Positions 8,375-18,480 of a DNA stretch of 64,000 nucleotides are shown here, one piece after another (the stretch's first letter is position 1; every line of letters starts with the position of its first letter). A program made the position numbers and the translations under genes. This stretch comes from Papilionanthe hookeriana x Papilionanthe teres (Eukaryota; Streptophyta; Magnoliopsida; Asparagales; Orchidaceae), in NCBI GenBank assembly GCA_022702705.1, contig CM040425.1, positions 8,448,001 through 8,512,000 on the forward strand, read 5' to 3'. The notes under the pieces were generated by a model. That model saw only the letters and a program-made list of their open reading frames with translations, made no database searches and had not been told where the DNA came from.

Positions 8375-9340
8375 TTATCGATGTAGCACATTTGGAGGTT
8401 GATGTAGAACCACTCCATGCACTTGGCACTGGTGACAACTTTTGGCAATCTTCATGCAATCCGTCATCATTGAGGGCCAATAGTACCCAAGTCTTTTAAT
8501 CTTGATTTTCATTTTCAGACCTGACTGATGAGTGCCACAAAGTCCTGAGTGTACTTCTTTGACAATTTCACGAGCCTCGGAACGGCTCAGGCATCTTAGC
8601 CACATCTGATCAAAAGACCTTCTGTATAACGTTTTGTTTATTAATGCGTAAGACAGAGTTCTTTTCTTGATTTGATGGGCTATCGACTTATCGTCTGGTA
8701 GGTTTCCCGTTTGAAAGTAGTATAATAGTGGTTGCCGCCAATCTTCCGTAACTTCTGTTACTGTTGTAACCGATTCTTTTTCTTTTCCATCTGATCTGTG
8801 TATTGTATCCATGTCGAGCTGTGATAGGACCTGTCGTCCTTGAACTGTCATTTCAACTGACTCATTCTGTAGGCAGGCAAATTCCTTTGCAAGGTGGGCT
8901 AATGCATCTGCGAGAGCATTTTCTTTTCTAGGAATCTTATAGATTGTTACATTTGGAATCTGATCCAACAGTCTGATGGCATACTGGAAGTACTGCTCGA
9001 GTCTCGGCTTTAGAATTCTGTATTGTCCGGTGACTTGTTGAATGATCAATTGAGAATCCCCATAGATGTTGATATCCGTTATCCCCATCTGAATGGTTAA
9101 TTCCAATCCGGTTATGAGGGCTTCATATTCTGCCTCGTTGTTTATACACGGTTCTGTTAAGTGGTATGAGTACCTTAACATTCCCCGCTCCGGCGTTATA
9201 AAGATTAGTTTGATTCCTGCCTTACCGGGCACTATCGTTTGCAATTCTTTATCTTTCTGTGCTGAGGATGCTCCATCGAAGTACAGTTCCCAACGCTGAT
9301 CATCGGGGTCTTCTAGGCTGATTATCTGCTCGTCTAGCAA
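8375..9340 (-). CDS. Archaeal-type RNase H plus integrase zinc-binding domain of element A
   Basis: A 321-residue open stretch beginning at a TTG, so it is a pol fragment and not an independent gene. Residues 16-155 form an RNase H of the type acquired by Tat elements: WELYFDGA (D22), NNEAEYEAL (E69/E71), IYGDSQL (D95) and NALADALA (D145) carry the catalytic residues. The C-terminal part, near residues 255-309, is the integrase HHCC finger (VHSGLCGTH and CHQCQVHG). This domain is additional to the normal Ty3 RNase H upstream. The frame ends in TAA just before the integrase core, where a frameshift has occurred. Confidence 0.9.
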   Translation of the reverse strand: MLDEQIISLEDPDDQRWELYFDGASSAQKDKELQTIVPGKAGIKLIFITPERGMLRYSYHLTEPCINNEAEYEALITGLELTIQMGITDINIYGDSQLIIQQVTGQYRILKPRLEQYFQYAIRLLDQIPNVTIYKIPRKENALADALAHLAKEFACLQNESVEMTVQGRQVLSQLDMDTIHRSDGKEKESVTTVTEVTEDWRQPLLYYFQTGNLPDDKSIAHQIKKRTLSYALINKTLYRRSFDQMWLRCLSRSEAREIVKEVHSGLCGTHQSGLKMKIKIKRLGYYWPSMMTDCMKIAKSCHQCQVHGVVLHQPPNVLHR

Positions 9341-9442
9341 GTTGTCATTAAGAGGCTATTCTGCCGGTAAAGGGTGTGCTACGAGGAAGTCTGCTAGGAC
9401 TTGTCCCTTTACAGCACGAAGAGGAATGAAAGTTATATCGAA

Positions 9443-9784
9443 TTACAATAGTATCATCGACCACTCGGCAAGTCCGCCGAAAGCGTCTGGCCGGGTCATC
9501 AAATATCGCAACGGATTAAACTTCGAAATAAGGTCGACCTCGTGAGAAAGAATGTAGTGCCCGAGCTTCTGTGCGGCGAAGATCAGGGCCAAACAGTGCT
9601 TCTCAATAGGAGGATACTTTATTTCCGTCGGAATTAGACGACGGCTTAGGTAATAGAGCGTGTTTTCTTTTACCCCATCATTGACCTGGGCTAACAGGGC
9701 TCTGACTCTGTCTAAAGCTGCGGTATAACGTATCAACGGTCTACCCGAGACTGGGGCTGCTAAGACAGGAGGTGTCATTAAATA
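9443..9784 (-). pseudogene. Ty3-type RNase H/connection of element A
   Basis: The text TPPVLAAPVSGRPLIRY, LYYLSRRL, EKHCLALIFAAQKLGHYI and FNPLRYLMTRPDAFGGLAEW is the RT-adjacent RNase H-like domain of Ty3 pol, in the usual place after the RT thumb. The catalytic Asp motif is eroded, as is common in Tat elements that carry a second RNase H. It ends at TAA (9445-9443), where FDITF follows, so a Gln codon probably mutated. Confidence 0.85.
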
Positions 9785-10927
9785 TTACTTAATGTCCTCG
9801 AAAGCATGTTGACATTTGGAGTCCCAAGTAAACTTGGCATCCTTCTTAACCAAAGAAGAAAAAGGCTGACACCTTCCTGACAAATTTGAGATAAAGCGTT
9901 GAAGATATGCCAATTTTCCTTGAAAAGATTGTAATTGTTTCAAGGTTTTGGGAGGTGGAATTTCTAAGATAGCTTTAATCTTTTCCGGATCGATTTCAAG
10001 TCCACGATGTCGAACAAAAAATCCTAAGAAGTTCCCAGAGGTGACGCCTAAGGTGCATTTCAAGGGATTCATCTTAAGGTTATATCATCTTAATCGCTTG
10101 AAAACAATTCTCAAGTCATACAAGTGATCCTCTTTTAGTTTGCTTTTGATGACCACATCGTCTACATAGCACTTGACTTGGTTGTGAATGAGATCATCAA
10201 AAATTTTTGTCATTGCTCTTTGATAAGTTGCTCCTACGTTCTTTAATCCAAACGGCATCACTGTGTAGCAGTATACCCCGATCGGCGTTCTGAAGGTTGT
10301 AAGCTTTTCATCTTCTGTTGCCATCTTTATCTGGTTGTATCCTGATGATCCATCCATGAATGAGAAGACTTCATGTGTTGAGGTGATGTCGATCATCAAT
10401 TCTAGAATGGGTAGCGGGAATTTGTCCTTTGGACATGCTTTATTTAAATCTCTGAAGTCCATGCAAATTCTGATCTGACCATTCTTCTTTCTAACCGGTA
10501 CCACATTGGCTAACCAAGTTGGATATTGCTCTTCACGGACAAATTTAGCATCTATTAGCTTCTTAACTTCTGCTATAACTTGTTGTTCAATCTCTAGACG
10601 CATTCTTCTCGGAGCTTGTCTAACTGGAACGACAGTGGGATTTACTCCTAATTTGTGAACCGCGACTTGTGGAGCTAATCCTGGCATTTCATCATAACTC
10701 CAAGCAAAACAGTCCTTGAATTCCATTAGTAGCTTGATTATCTCTTCGGAGTCTTCTTTATTGAGTAAGGAGCTAATAAAGGTCAGCCTAGGCTCTTCGC
10801 TAGTACCTAAGTTAACTTCCATTAACTCGTCTATTGTAGATTTAATTTCTTCTTCGAACTCCGCGATCGTCACCGATCGCGCATCTTCAAGATCTTCTGA
10901 AGCTTCCAAGCAGTCTTCATTAGGCTC
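9785..10927 (-). pseudogene. Reverse transcriptase of element A
   Basis: The open part 10909-10085 carries the palm and fingers: VVPVRKKNGQIRICMDFRDLN, FPLPILELMID, SFMDGSSGYNQI, TPIGVYCYTVMPFGLKN and the catalytic YVDD at residues 248-251. The thumb continues in phase at 10072-9785 (MNPLKCTLGV, FLGFFVRHRGLEIDPEKIKAI) after TGA at 10087-10085, which stands where an Arg codon is expected between KRLR and YNLKM. Apart from stop codons the domain is well kept. Confidence 0.95.
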
Positions 10928-11365
10928 TCAAGTGACAACCAAGCAAAGTCCCGAATAATCAACAGACCCTACTGTGCCGAATCTGAGACCATGTTTTGAA
11001 TTGGGAGGCCGACTGACATTGTTCCATAACTTTTCAAAATGTTGTGATTGACCTTTTGTCCATCGTTGAGGTAAGACACCACGTTGAATTAAATTTTGAA
11101 CACAGGGAGAGTACCACTTAAAAGGCAGTTCCATTAATTCAGAAGAAGTAACATCTTCAAATTGTACATCTTTTTCAGTATTGGAAGAAGAAGCACCACG
11201 ATAGAATTTGATCGGTTTAGTACCACCACGTACTTCCTTGACCACCATACCCTCGATCTTATTAGAATGGATCTAGGTCAGGGTCATAGTATGTACATAA
11301 TGGTTAATCTTCTCGTACATTGATTTGTATTCTTCATCCTTTTCATCTTCGAGAGAGATCTTGAA
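10928..11365 (-). pseudogene. Protease-RT linker of element A
   Basis: The frame continues from protease to RT with TAG at 11368 and 11275 and TGA at 10930. The 106-residue open part (11248-10928) contains MVVKEVRGGTKPIKFYRG and LMELPFKWYSPCVQNLIQRGVLP. I do not recognise a domain. The segment is where Ogre elements carry a spliced intron, but I could not identify clean splice sites here. Confidence 0.55.
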
Positions 11366-12400
11366 CTAGGGTTTCTTTTGATTTATTGTTGCTGCTTCTT
11401 TCTTGATTTCTTCTTCTTCAGAACAGATCTCCCAATCCACATCGATGACTGGTTTCTTCTGTCCAACTTTTCTAACATCTCTTCCACGACCTCGTCCCTG
11501 GCCTCGACCTAGGGTACGAGTTCTGGAGAAACCTTCACCATCTCGTCGTAAGGGAGTGGTGAGTAACTGTTGGACTAGAATTTCTGGCTCTTTATCGTTT
11601 TGCACTTCTTTTGCTTCATTTGGTATGGCATTTCTGGAAAAGATTGTTTTCTTCGGAGGCATGTAATAGACTGAATCTTCATGAATTCTGATTTCATGCA
11701 CGGATAACGGTTGCAAGTCACCTTTGATACTCTGTTCTCCTCCATCATAATACTTTATGCACTGGTGCAGAGACGACGGTACCATCCGGTTCTCATGGAT
11801 CCATGGTCAACCCAGTAGAGCGTTGAACGATGTCTCAAAATCAATTATGTAGAATTTTGCTGTTGTCTTTACCAAATCACCTGTCTTCATTAACAGTGTT
11901 ATCGATTCGAGTGCTCTTTCTCTTTTCTGATTGAACCCTATTAATAACATCTTGTCTGCTTCAAGTTCGTGAGAATCAATTTCCAAATATGCTAAAGTTC
12001 GAAGGTTCATTATGTTGATTAATGCTCCCGGATCAACCAACACCCTGGAGAGCGTAAACTTTCCAATAGTGACTGAAATGTACAACGGTCGATTGTGATC
12101 GGCCGTTCCGAGTAGTAAATCATTGTCCGTGAAGGTAACACCTCGTTGTTCTTTTAACGAGCAAACCTCGTCAAAGGAATTACCGGCCATTTGAGCTAAA
12201 CAAATCTCTGGATCAAGTAGAGCCTTGATCAGAGCTTCCCTCATCTCCTTTGACAGGATCAGAGCGTCGTATATGCTTAGTTTGGCTAGTTTCTTCCTAA
12301 GATAGACTAGCACGTTGTAGTCTACTTTATTGCCATGTTCCTCGGTTTCTTCCCGAATGGGAAATTCCTCTGCTGGGGTTGGCTCTTCCTGAGCAACCAC
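11366..12400 (-). pseudogene. Aspartic protease of element A
   Basis: The protease motif is VLVDPGALINIM with the catalytic Asp near residue 123 of the 12400-11807 stretch. The usual Ser after Ala is Leu here. The flap region and a typical closing FNALLG follow. TGA at 11809-11807 stands where family members have Arg before PWIH (CGA to TGA). The frame then continues in phase with VPSSLHQCIKY and a 139-residue basic linker to 11366. In the element this enzyme would cut the gag-pol polyprotein. Confidence 0.85.
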
Positions 12401-12874
12401 CTATTTTCCTTTATCCTTTGGACCCACTCTAGGAGGTAGAAATTTTTTGCTCCATAGATTGACTTCTGTTATTTCTTCTGAATCTGGTGTTGAATCTGCC
12501 GGTGTCTTCCCCTGAATCGGAACAACTGGCTCTTCTGGCGTTGCTTCGGAATCTGATGACTCTAATTCTATTGCAATCGGAACTCCTCTAAATTCACAAA
12601 TAGACTCATTGCTTGTTGAGCTCTTGTAGCCATCCTTGTGAACGTCTTCTTCTTCGTCGTGGTTATTGAGGTTTAGTATGATTTGAGAATCATTATTTAT
12701 ATCGGAATTGAGATCCGGATTAGGTTGGTTTTCGTTAGTTACGTAATCGTTAGAAACAGTCAAAACATAGCCAACGCCAAAACTCTTATCATTATAAGAT
12801 CCAGCCGGGGCGAGCAAATAATCATACAGAGTCAGAGATTCGAGGGATTTCTCCCCCGAATCAGAAACAACCAT
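12401..12874 (-). pseudogene. Gag-protease spacer of element A
   Basis: A 157-residue acidic, low-complexity stretch (runs of N/D/S/E) begins with MVVSDSGEKSLESLTLYDYL and ends at TAG (12403-12401), in phase with the protease. No fold is recognised. It joins the nucleocapsid region to the protease, so it probably belongs to one gag-pro polyprotein. Confidence 0.6.
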
Positions 12875-12895
12875 CCAAGGATAAGCAGCCCCTAG

Positions 12896-13476
12896 TCTAC
12901 TCTTTGGAGTCTCGGTTTTCTTCCTTCTACGATCTTCTCTTCCTTCGGGTGTGGTTCTTCAATTGCAAGTGATAGTGTCGGCTCGGCAGGTTTCAAACTT
13001 CAAGTTGAAGCACGCACCGAAGCGTTTTGGTTGTGATCTAAGATTTTATTTGATGAATTTGTCCAGACGGTACTCCATCCATCCTGGGTTGTGTAAGGGT
13101 CTATCGGAACAATGGGATACATTGAAATAACATTGACGGAGCCTCCCTTTTGGGGTTCCTTCATGTATTCCTTCGGGATCGTTATGTTCCCTTTCCGGAG
13201 ATTGTCGTCAAGCCAAATCTTAAAAGTGATGCAATCCTATATCTTATGCCCGAGCATCCAGTGGTAAGGGCAATAGTTTGGACGATCTTTGTTATTGACT
13301 TCCTCTGGCCTCTTGGGCTCTGGTAACTGAAAATCTGGTGTCTTCATTAAACTGTGGAACATTTTCGCTACTGCTTCAGTTTTGAATGGATATTCCTTGT
13401 TCAGAAAATCTTTCAAGGTATGCTATGGACGAGGCGGTTGCTCATAATGCTGAGGCGACCGATAGCTTGGTCGAGA
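12896..13476 (-). pseudogene. Nucleocapsid part of element A gag
   Basis: After the TAA at 13479-13477 the same frame continues with RPSYRSPQHYEQ and, near 13290-13240, a knuckle with the ligand pattern C-x2-H-x4-H-x4-C inside YCPYHWMLGH. The last spacer is broken by a TAG where family members have an ordinary codon. This knuckle variant is the normal Tat type and would bind the genomic RNA. Further stops follow near 13420 and 12990. Confidence 0.75.
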
Positions 13477-14934
13477 TTATTGATAACCCTGCTGAGGTTG
13501 TTGGTAAGTACGTTGCGGTGGTTGATAGCTAGGTTGTGGCCACTCTGGCTGTATCTGCACTGGCTGCTTGCCCTTATCGACTGTCGCGGCGATTCCGGAC
13601 TTCTTTTTAAATGTTTTCACGGGCTTCTGCTTATCGTTCTTGTCCATGAAACTTAGCTGCTTTGCTTCCTCTTGCAAGCTCCCGGCCGTGCTAAGCAGCT
13701 TCTCAAAAGTCTTGATTGTAAATCCATTAAGGAGAAGTGCTATCAGGCCATGGATACTTTTAAGCAAGATGCCGACTGCATACTGTTCCTGAAGTTGTGG
13801 TTCACACTTCATGCTTAAATTTCTCCATCGAAGTATGTAATTCACTAAAGTCTCGTTCGGTTTCTGGTGTTCCACCACTAGATCACCGATGGTGATGTGG
13901 TGTCGAGCCCTGACAAACCGCTTAACGAAAACGTTTTCTAATTCTGCAAAGGTTTTAACTGAACCATTTGGCAATTCTGTGTACCAGTCGAAGACAATCC
14001 CTGACAAACTGCTGACGAACTGATGAAAGAGTAAAGCGTCACTCCCACCAGCATTGCAGCAACTAGCACGAAAATGTGTGACATGCTGTCGAGGGTTTCC
14101 CGTTCCATCAAAAGTCTTAAACAGAGGTGGTACGAAGCCTTTCAGGTATTGGACTGCATCAAACTCTTCGGGGTAAGGTATACCCGTCTGAATAGATGCT
14201 CCACTCTTAGATTGTGCTAGGGCTTCTCGCACCTGCTGTTCTACCATGTTTTTAATGTCCTTTTCGGGAATCATACTCTGTGTAGAATCCTTCTTTGGTT
14301 GCTCGTCTCCGTTGACGGATGTGATCTCTTTTCCTTCATCTGCAATATGGATGATCTCTTGGGGTGTTTCTTTTTGAGGTTGTACTTGACTCTGGAGAGT
14401 GGCTAAGGCAGCAACCATCTCTTCCATCCTCTTTGCCATCTGGGAAATTGTGTCATCTCTTTCCCAAAGCTGTGCTCTCATCACTTCTGGTTCATCTCTT
14501 TCCGCAGCTACCGGAGCACCTTGCGAAGCTGACGATGCTCGTGTCTCAACCATGTTGATCTCGGCATACTCCTGATCCATGAACTCTGATGAATCAACTT
14601 CCTTTTCCAACTTTTCTCCTCTTTCTTTTGCCAACCGGCGGATATCCGTCCTTAGCTTTCCTATAGCATCCTCGAGGGTTCTCTTCCAGACGGTCTCACG
14701 GTTGTCGTGATTTGGCTGTTGAACTTCTTTTTCGGGAGTTTCTTTTATTGCAATAGCACTTCCTTCGGATTCAAGCTCTTTGACGAGACTTTTCTTCTCA
14801 GGCCATTGTGTTGGTCTCGGCTCGGTAATAATAGGTCGCCACACCATCCTTCTTGCAGCAGAAGGCCTAGGACCAGACGGTCTGTTGGCTATATACTGGT
14901 AGGTGGTGTCCTCCTTAATATGATGGCCAAACAC
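13477..14934 (-). CDS. Gag capsid protein of element A
   Basis: A 485-residue open stretch. The N-terminal half is charged, with a coiled-coil-like segment near residues 150-190 (RDDTISQMAKRMEEMVAAL). The C-terminal half is the retrotransposon gag/capsid domain: PPLFKTFDGTGNPRQHVTHF, LLFHQFVSSLSGIVFDWY, TFAELENVFVKRFV and ETLVNYILRWRNL are all typical of Ty3 capsids. The tail is Gln/Pro-rich. The stop is TAA (13479-13477) directly before in-phase nucleocapsid sequence, so it truncates the original polyprotein. Confidence 0.92.
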   Translation of the reverse strand: MFGHHIKEDTTYQYIANRPSGPRPSAARRMVWRPIITEPRPTQWPEKKSLVKELESEGSAIAIKETPEKEVQQPNHDNRETVWKRTLEDAIGKLRTDIRRLAKERGEKLEKEVDSSEFMDQEYAEINMVETRASSASQGAPVAAERDEPEVMRAQLWERDDTISQMAKRMEEMVAALATLQSQVQPQKETPQEIIHIADEGKEITSVNGDEQPKKDSTQSMIPEKDIKNMVEQQVREALAQSKSGASIQTGIPYPEEFDAVQYLKGFVPPLFKTFDGTGNPRQHVTHFRASCCNAGGSDALLFHQFVSSLSGIVFDWYTELPNGSVKTFAELENVFVKRFVRARHHITIGDLVVEHQKPNETLVNYILRWRNLSMKCEPQLQEQYAVGILLKSIHGLIALLLNGFTIKTFEKLLSTAGSLQEEAKQLSFMDKNDKQKPVKTFKKKSGIAATVDKGKQPVQIQPEWPQPSYQPPQRTYQQPQQGYQ

Positions 14935-14954
14935 AACAACAGGTGAACTAGCTC

Positions 14955-15896
14955 TTATTTTTTCCTTGGTTTCTCTATGGCAGCGACAGGCTCTACTCGC
15001 GGTCTGAGGCGGGATCTAGCTGGCACTTGTCCCATTCTTCTTAGGATTTCTGACACAGGGCATATTTCTTTCTTTGCCAATTTTTCTATCACGGCTTGTA
15101 GCCGAGCAAATGGCGTAGTCTTAACCCTTTTTTTTTTTGTAGTTACTATAGTATGAAGGTTGGGGTAGTGTAACGGTAATCCTTCAGACATCTTTCTCAT
15201 CTGATTTAGCAGAGAGGGGGTGAAACCTACTCCCTTCTAACAGAGGTATATACTCAGGTAGTTCTTCTCTTTCCTCAGGAATTTCTTCTAGAAAAGCAAC
15301 TTCAGCAACTTTGGCTTTCTCAATCCTGGCGATCTTTCTGCTTCTATTTCTCCTTTGAGTCCGAGTTAGGGGTGCAACACTTGAACTGGACCCATTCTAA
15401 AAAATAGATGGTATTGCAGCAAAATATATACCCTCCACGGTGACAGGCTCACCACAGACTTGGATTTCCTTCCCCTTCGCCTTGCGTAAGTCGGGGTAGG
15501 TGCAGAGATGACTAGACTCGCGGGGGTAGAGACAACAGTCCTCCTATGAATAGTAGTACTTCTTTCGGCTGGAACCCTTTGCAGGGGAGGGAATTCTTGA
15601 GCTGACTTCAAGTTGAACTCAATTACGGGCTCTTCAGTTTCCGACACTTTGTCCATTAGTGCAAAGAGAGTGACGTCAGCAAACTTGATATCTGTATTGT
15701 TGAATCCTTGTCCAAAATGGATGATCCAATTGTCAGGCAGCTCATCCTTATAGACGGCGAAGTCCATTGCATTTGTGAAGGAGAAAATTAACTTTGGCCT
15801 AGTCATTTTCTGCAGGGTAGATTCTGAGTAATAGTCCCGAATTATGCTTCCTTTTGTCACAAAACTTAGGACGAAAAAGAAAGAGTCTGAATACAT
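14955..15896 (-). pseudogene. Extra ORF upstream of gag (ORF1-like) of element A
   Basis: Two open stretches, 15896-15366 (176 residues) and 15200-14955 (81 residues), are joined by a region open in another frame, so at least one frameshift has occurred. The first contains KLIFSFTNAMDFAVYKDEL and NWIIHFGQGFNNTDIKF, then a basic RRRGRKSK stretch. I recognise no known domain. Position between leader and gag matches the ORF1 that distinguishes Ogre elements. Function is unknown. Confidence 0.6.
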
Positions 15897-16318
15897 TTTC
15901 GTTTATCTTAATTTATTTATGATTTAAAAGAGTTTGTTTAAAGGGTTGTTTATTAGAAGATTTGTTTGTTAAGAATGAAACGATTAAAGGTATAGAAAAG
16001 GTAAATGACCTGATTAAGAATTGGAAAGGAAGAGAAAGTCTCGCAAAACTTCTCAACCCGAAGGACCGCTCCTAAGCTAACACCTATTGGGGGTCCACCC
16101 CACCTTAGAAAAAGTGGTAAAAGGATTTCAAAACCTCTCTGTTTAGGGGTGTCTAAACAGAGGCTCCTAAATCCGAGAGAAGTTGGCTATACCCGTTCAA
16201 GATAGAAATGAATGTGGTACGCCAATGGAAAGAATGATAGTTTTCTCCACTAGGGACATGGATATACTACCGATTTATGAAAGCAAAACCATCTGATTAA
16301 AATGGAGAGAGGAACTAG
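15897..16318 (-). other. 5' leader of element A
   Basis: This non-coding stretch lies between the primer binding site and the first ORF. It includes the hairpin at 16137-16162. No conserved protein frame is seen. Confidence 0.6.
16137..16162. repeat. Perfect 10-bp stem hairpin in the element A leader
   Basis: CTCTGTTTAG and its exact complement CTAAACAGAG flank a six-base loop GGGTGT. It lies about 160 nt downstream of the primer binding site in the RNA, a region where packaging or dimerisation signals are found in retroelements. That role is inference. Confidence 0.75.
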
Positions 16319-16336
16319 TCCCCAGCGGATTCGCCA
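16319..16336 (-). other. Primer binding site of element A (tRNA-Arg type)
   Basis: On the minus strand the bases after the 5' LTR read TGGCGAATCCGCTGGGGA, five bases from the LTR end. This differs at only two positions from the complement of the 3' end of a plant tRNA-Arg, the usual primer of Ogre/Tat elements. Confidence 0.85.
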
Positions 16337-18239
16337 AAAGCTGTCGGCATATTTTTAGGTTATGTGTTTTGAAAAGAGGTCGCCTACAGAAGTTGTCGGC
16401 GAATTTTTAGATTTTAAATTTAATTTAAATATATATAATTTGGAAAGTAACATTTGATTTTTAAAATAATTTTAAGTTTGAAAATTTTAAGATATGAAAT
16501 CAAACCGATCTCACATTCCAAATAGTTTATATAAACGAGCACCGCACCACAAACCGTATATCTATCCCGAAGAATAGACACACTGCTTGATGATGGGGCT
16601 CGGTTAAACAAACTAGAAGATTTGTGACATCCGTTTGGTCTGCGAACCAATTTTATAAGCCGACAAGTTCCCATGTTTAATATAATGGAATTAAACAGGG
16701 TTTATATTACCTGGGTTCTTAAAGTTCCCTATAAGGGCAAGCCCCTATAGTTAATTACATCTTAAATGACAGGAATCATTTAAGAAAACTCTCGTTAATG
16801 ATCAGTGGTTTTGCTCTCAAGAATTTCAAACTTTAATGTTTTCAAAGGATTGGATTTTGGAAACTTCAATAGGGATTAGCTCAAATTCGAAACAGTTTAT
16901 TTCAGGAGTCCAAAGGAAGAGAAGTAGGAGAAGCTGAGGATCCAAGGGGAATCTTGGCAACTTCCTAAACTATCTTATTGTTTGGCTTCAATTTGGGAAT
17001 CCACTTAATGTTTCAATCTTGTCAATTTTAGTTAATTAGGACTTATATTTATATACATAATCATATAAATAGCCTCGAAGATGTGAGGGTTTATGTCGTA
17101 CCAAAGGACTACCACGGAGTCTTAAGATCGGTTAGGGCTTAATTGACATGATCATGCAAATGCTTAACGAAGAGTTGAGGATTTATGTTGCACTAGGCAA
17201 ACTACCTCGAAGTCCTATGACTTTGTTATTTAATTCTAAGAAAGGTTTTGCTGAATTAGACCTGAGTTTTGCTGATGACGATGGCCGTGCTGCCCACCAT
17301 GCTCCGAGCTCCTTGTTGTTGCAGAGGTTTTAGTTTTAGAAAATGATAATCAGGAGAAGATAAAAGTATTTTGGTTTAGAAATCTTAAAGTCCAAATATT
17401 TTTAATATTTTAATTAAAACAAATCTTAAAGTTGTTTAAACGTAACGTATTAAGATCCCACGTGCTCCGTCATCCCGTCACCGTTATTTTCATCGAATTC
17501 ACTTAATCCAGATGAATTTGCTAAACTCAACTGAATGAGTTCCACACTTTCATTTAGACCGTGGGAAATCCCATTAGAAACACGTGGGTTACATCATCCG
17601 AGGTATTCCCGATCATTCAACGAGACGTTTTAATTTAGTTGCAATTGTAGTTTTGTTGTTCTGTTTGTGATTAAATTTTAAGTTGTTTTATATTTTGGAA
17701 TGTTATGGAGGTGAATTTTATCTTGTGGTGACTTTTAATTTAGTTTTGGTTTCAGTTCAGGGACTATTCTAAAGGTTTTAGCTTTCATGCAACAGTCCTG
17801 TTTAACATGCAAGAAAAAGTAAAGTACAGTGCATGTAAGTAAATTGCAATAAAATAAAAGCGTACCTGGAGGGTCTTCCCGTCATCCTAAGCTGCACTTA
17901 AAACATTTGTTAAGGCATTTAAATATTTCAACAAATACCTAGGTAAAGCTAAGGGACAGGTTTTGGTTGTCTACCAAAGTCCTAGTCCTATAACTAGTCA
18001 TCTCCTATGACGTCTAGGTTCTTGTGTTTTGTTTAAGGATGATTTTCTTCATCAAAGAACAATTAAATTCAATTTTTCTTCTAGAACATCCCGTCATTCT
18101 TAATTTGAAGTTTGAGTTAATGGTTTAAAGTGATTTAGTTTAATTATGAAGTTTTAATTAATAATTTTAAGTTTGGAATAGTGTTCAAATTATATTTGGT
18201 TTAAATCTTTATACTTTAAGTGATCTTAATATTTTAAAT

Positions 18240-18480
18240 TCGTTTTACTTTTATTATTGAATGATGTTAACTTAATTTAATTTAAATTTGATTTAATTTA
18301 ATTTAATTTAATTTAAATATTTTTTTAATTTAACTTAACTTAATTGTTAAAATGTTAATCTAATTTAGTTTTAATTTTAATTTAACTTTTACTTAGTTCA
18401 GTTTAATTTAATTTAATTTAATTTAATTATTAAATTATTTAATATTTTTAACTTTTCTTTAATTTAAGGGATATTATTTA
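18240..18480. repeat. TTTAA/TTTAAT low-complexity block in the LTR
   Basis: Irregular runs of TTTAATTTAA fill this stretch. The homologous block in the third LTR copy (59040-59310) is longer and arranged differently, so the repeat varies in length between copies. Confidence 0.8.

Noticed and set aside
10928..11365. Ogre-type intron between protease and RT
   Set aside because: The frame runs through the region with only point stops, and I found no convincing donor and acceptor pair.
13354..13656. Plus-strand ORF with Trp/Leu-rich, membrane-like text
   Set aside because: Antisense of the Gln/Pro-rich gag tail and nucleocapsid; hydrophobicity is a by-product of the opposite codons.
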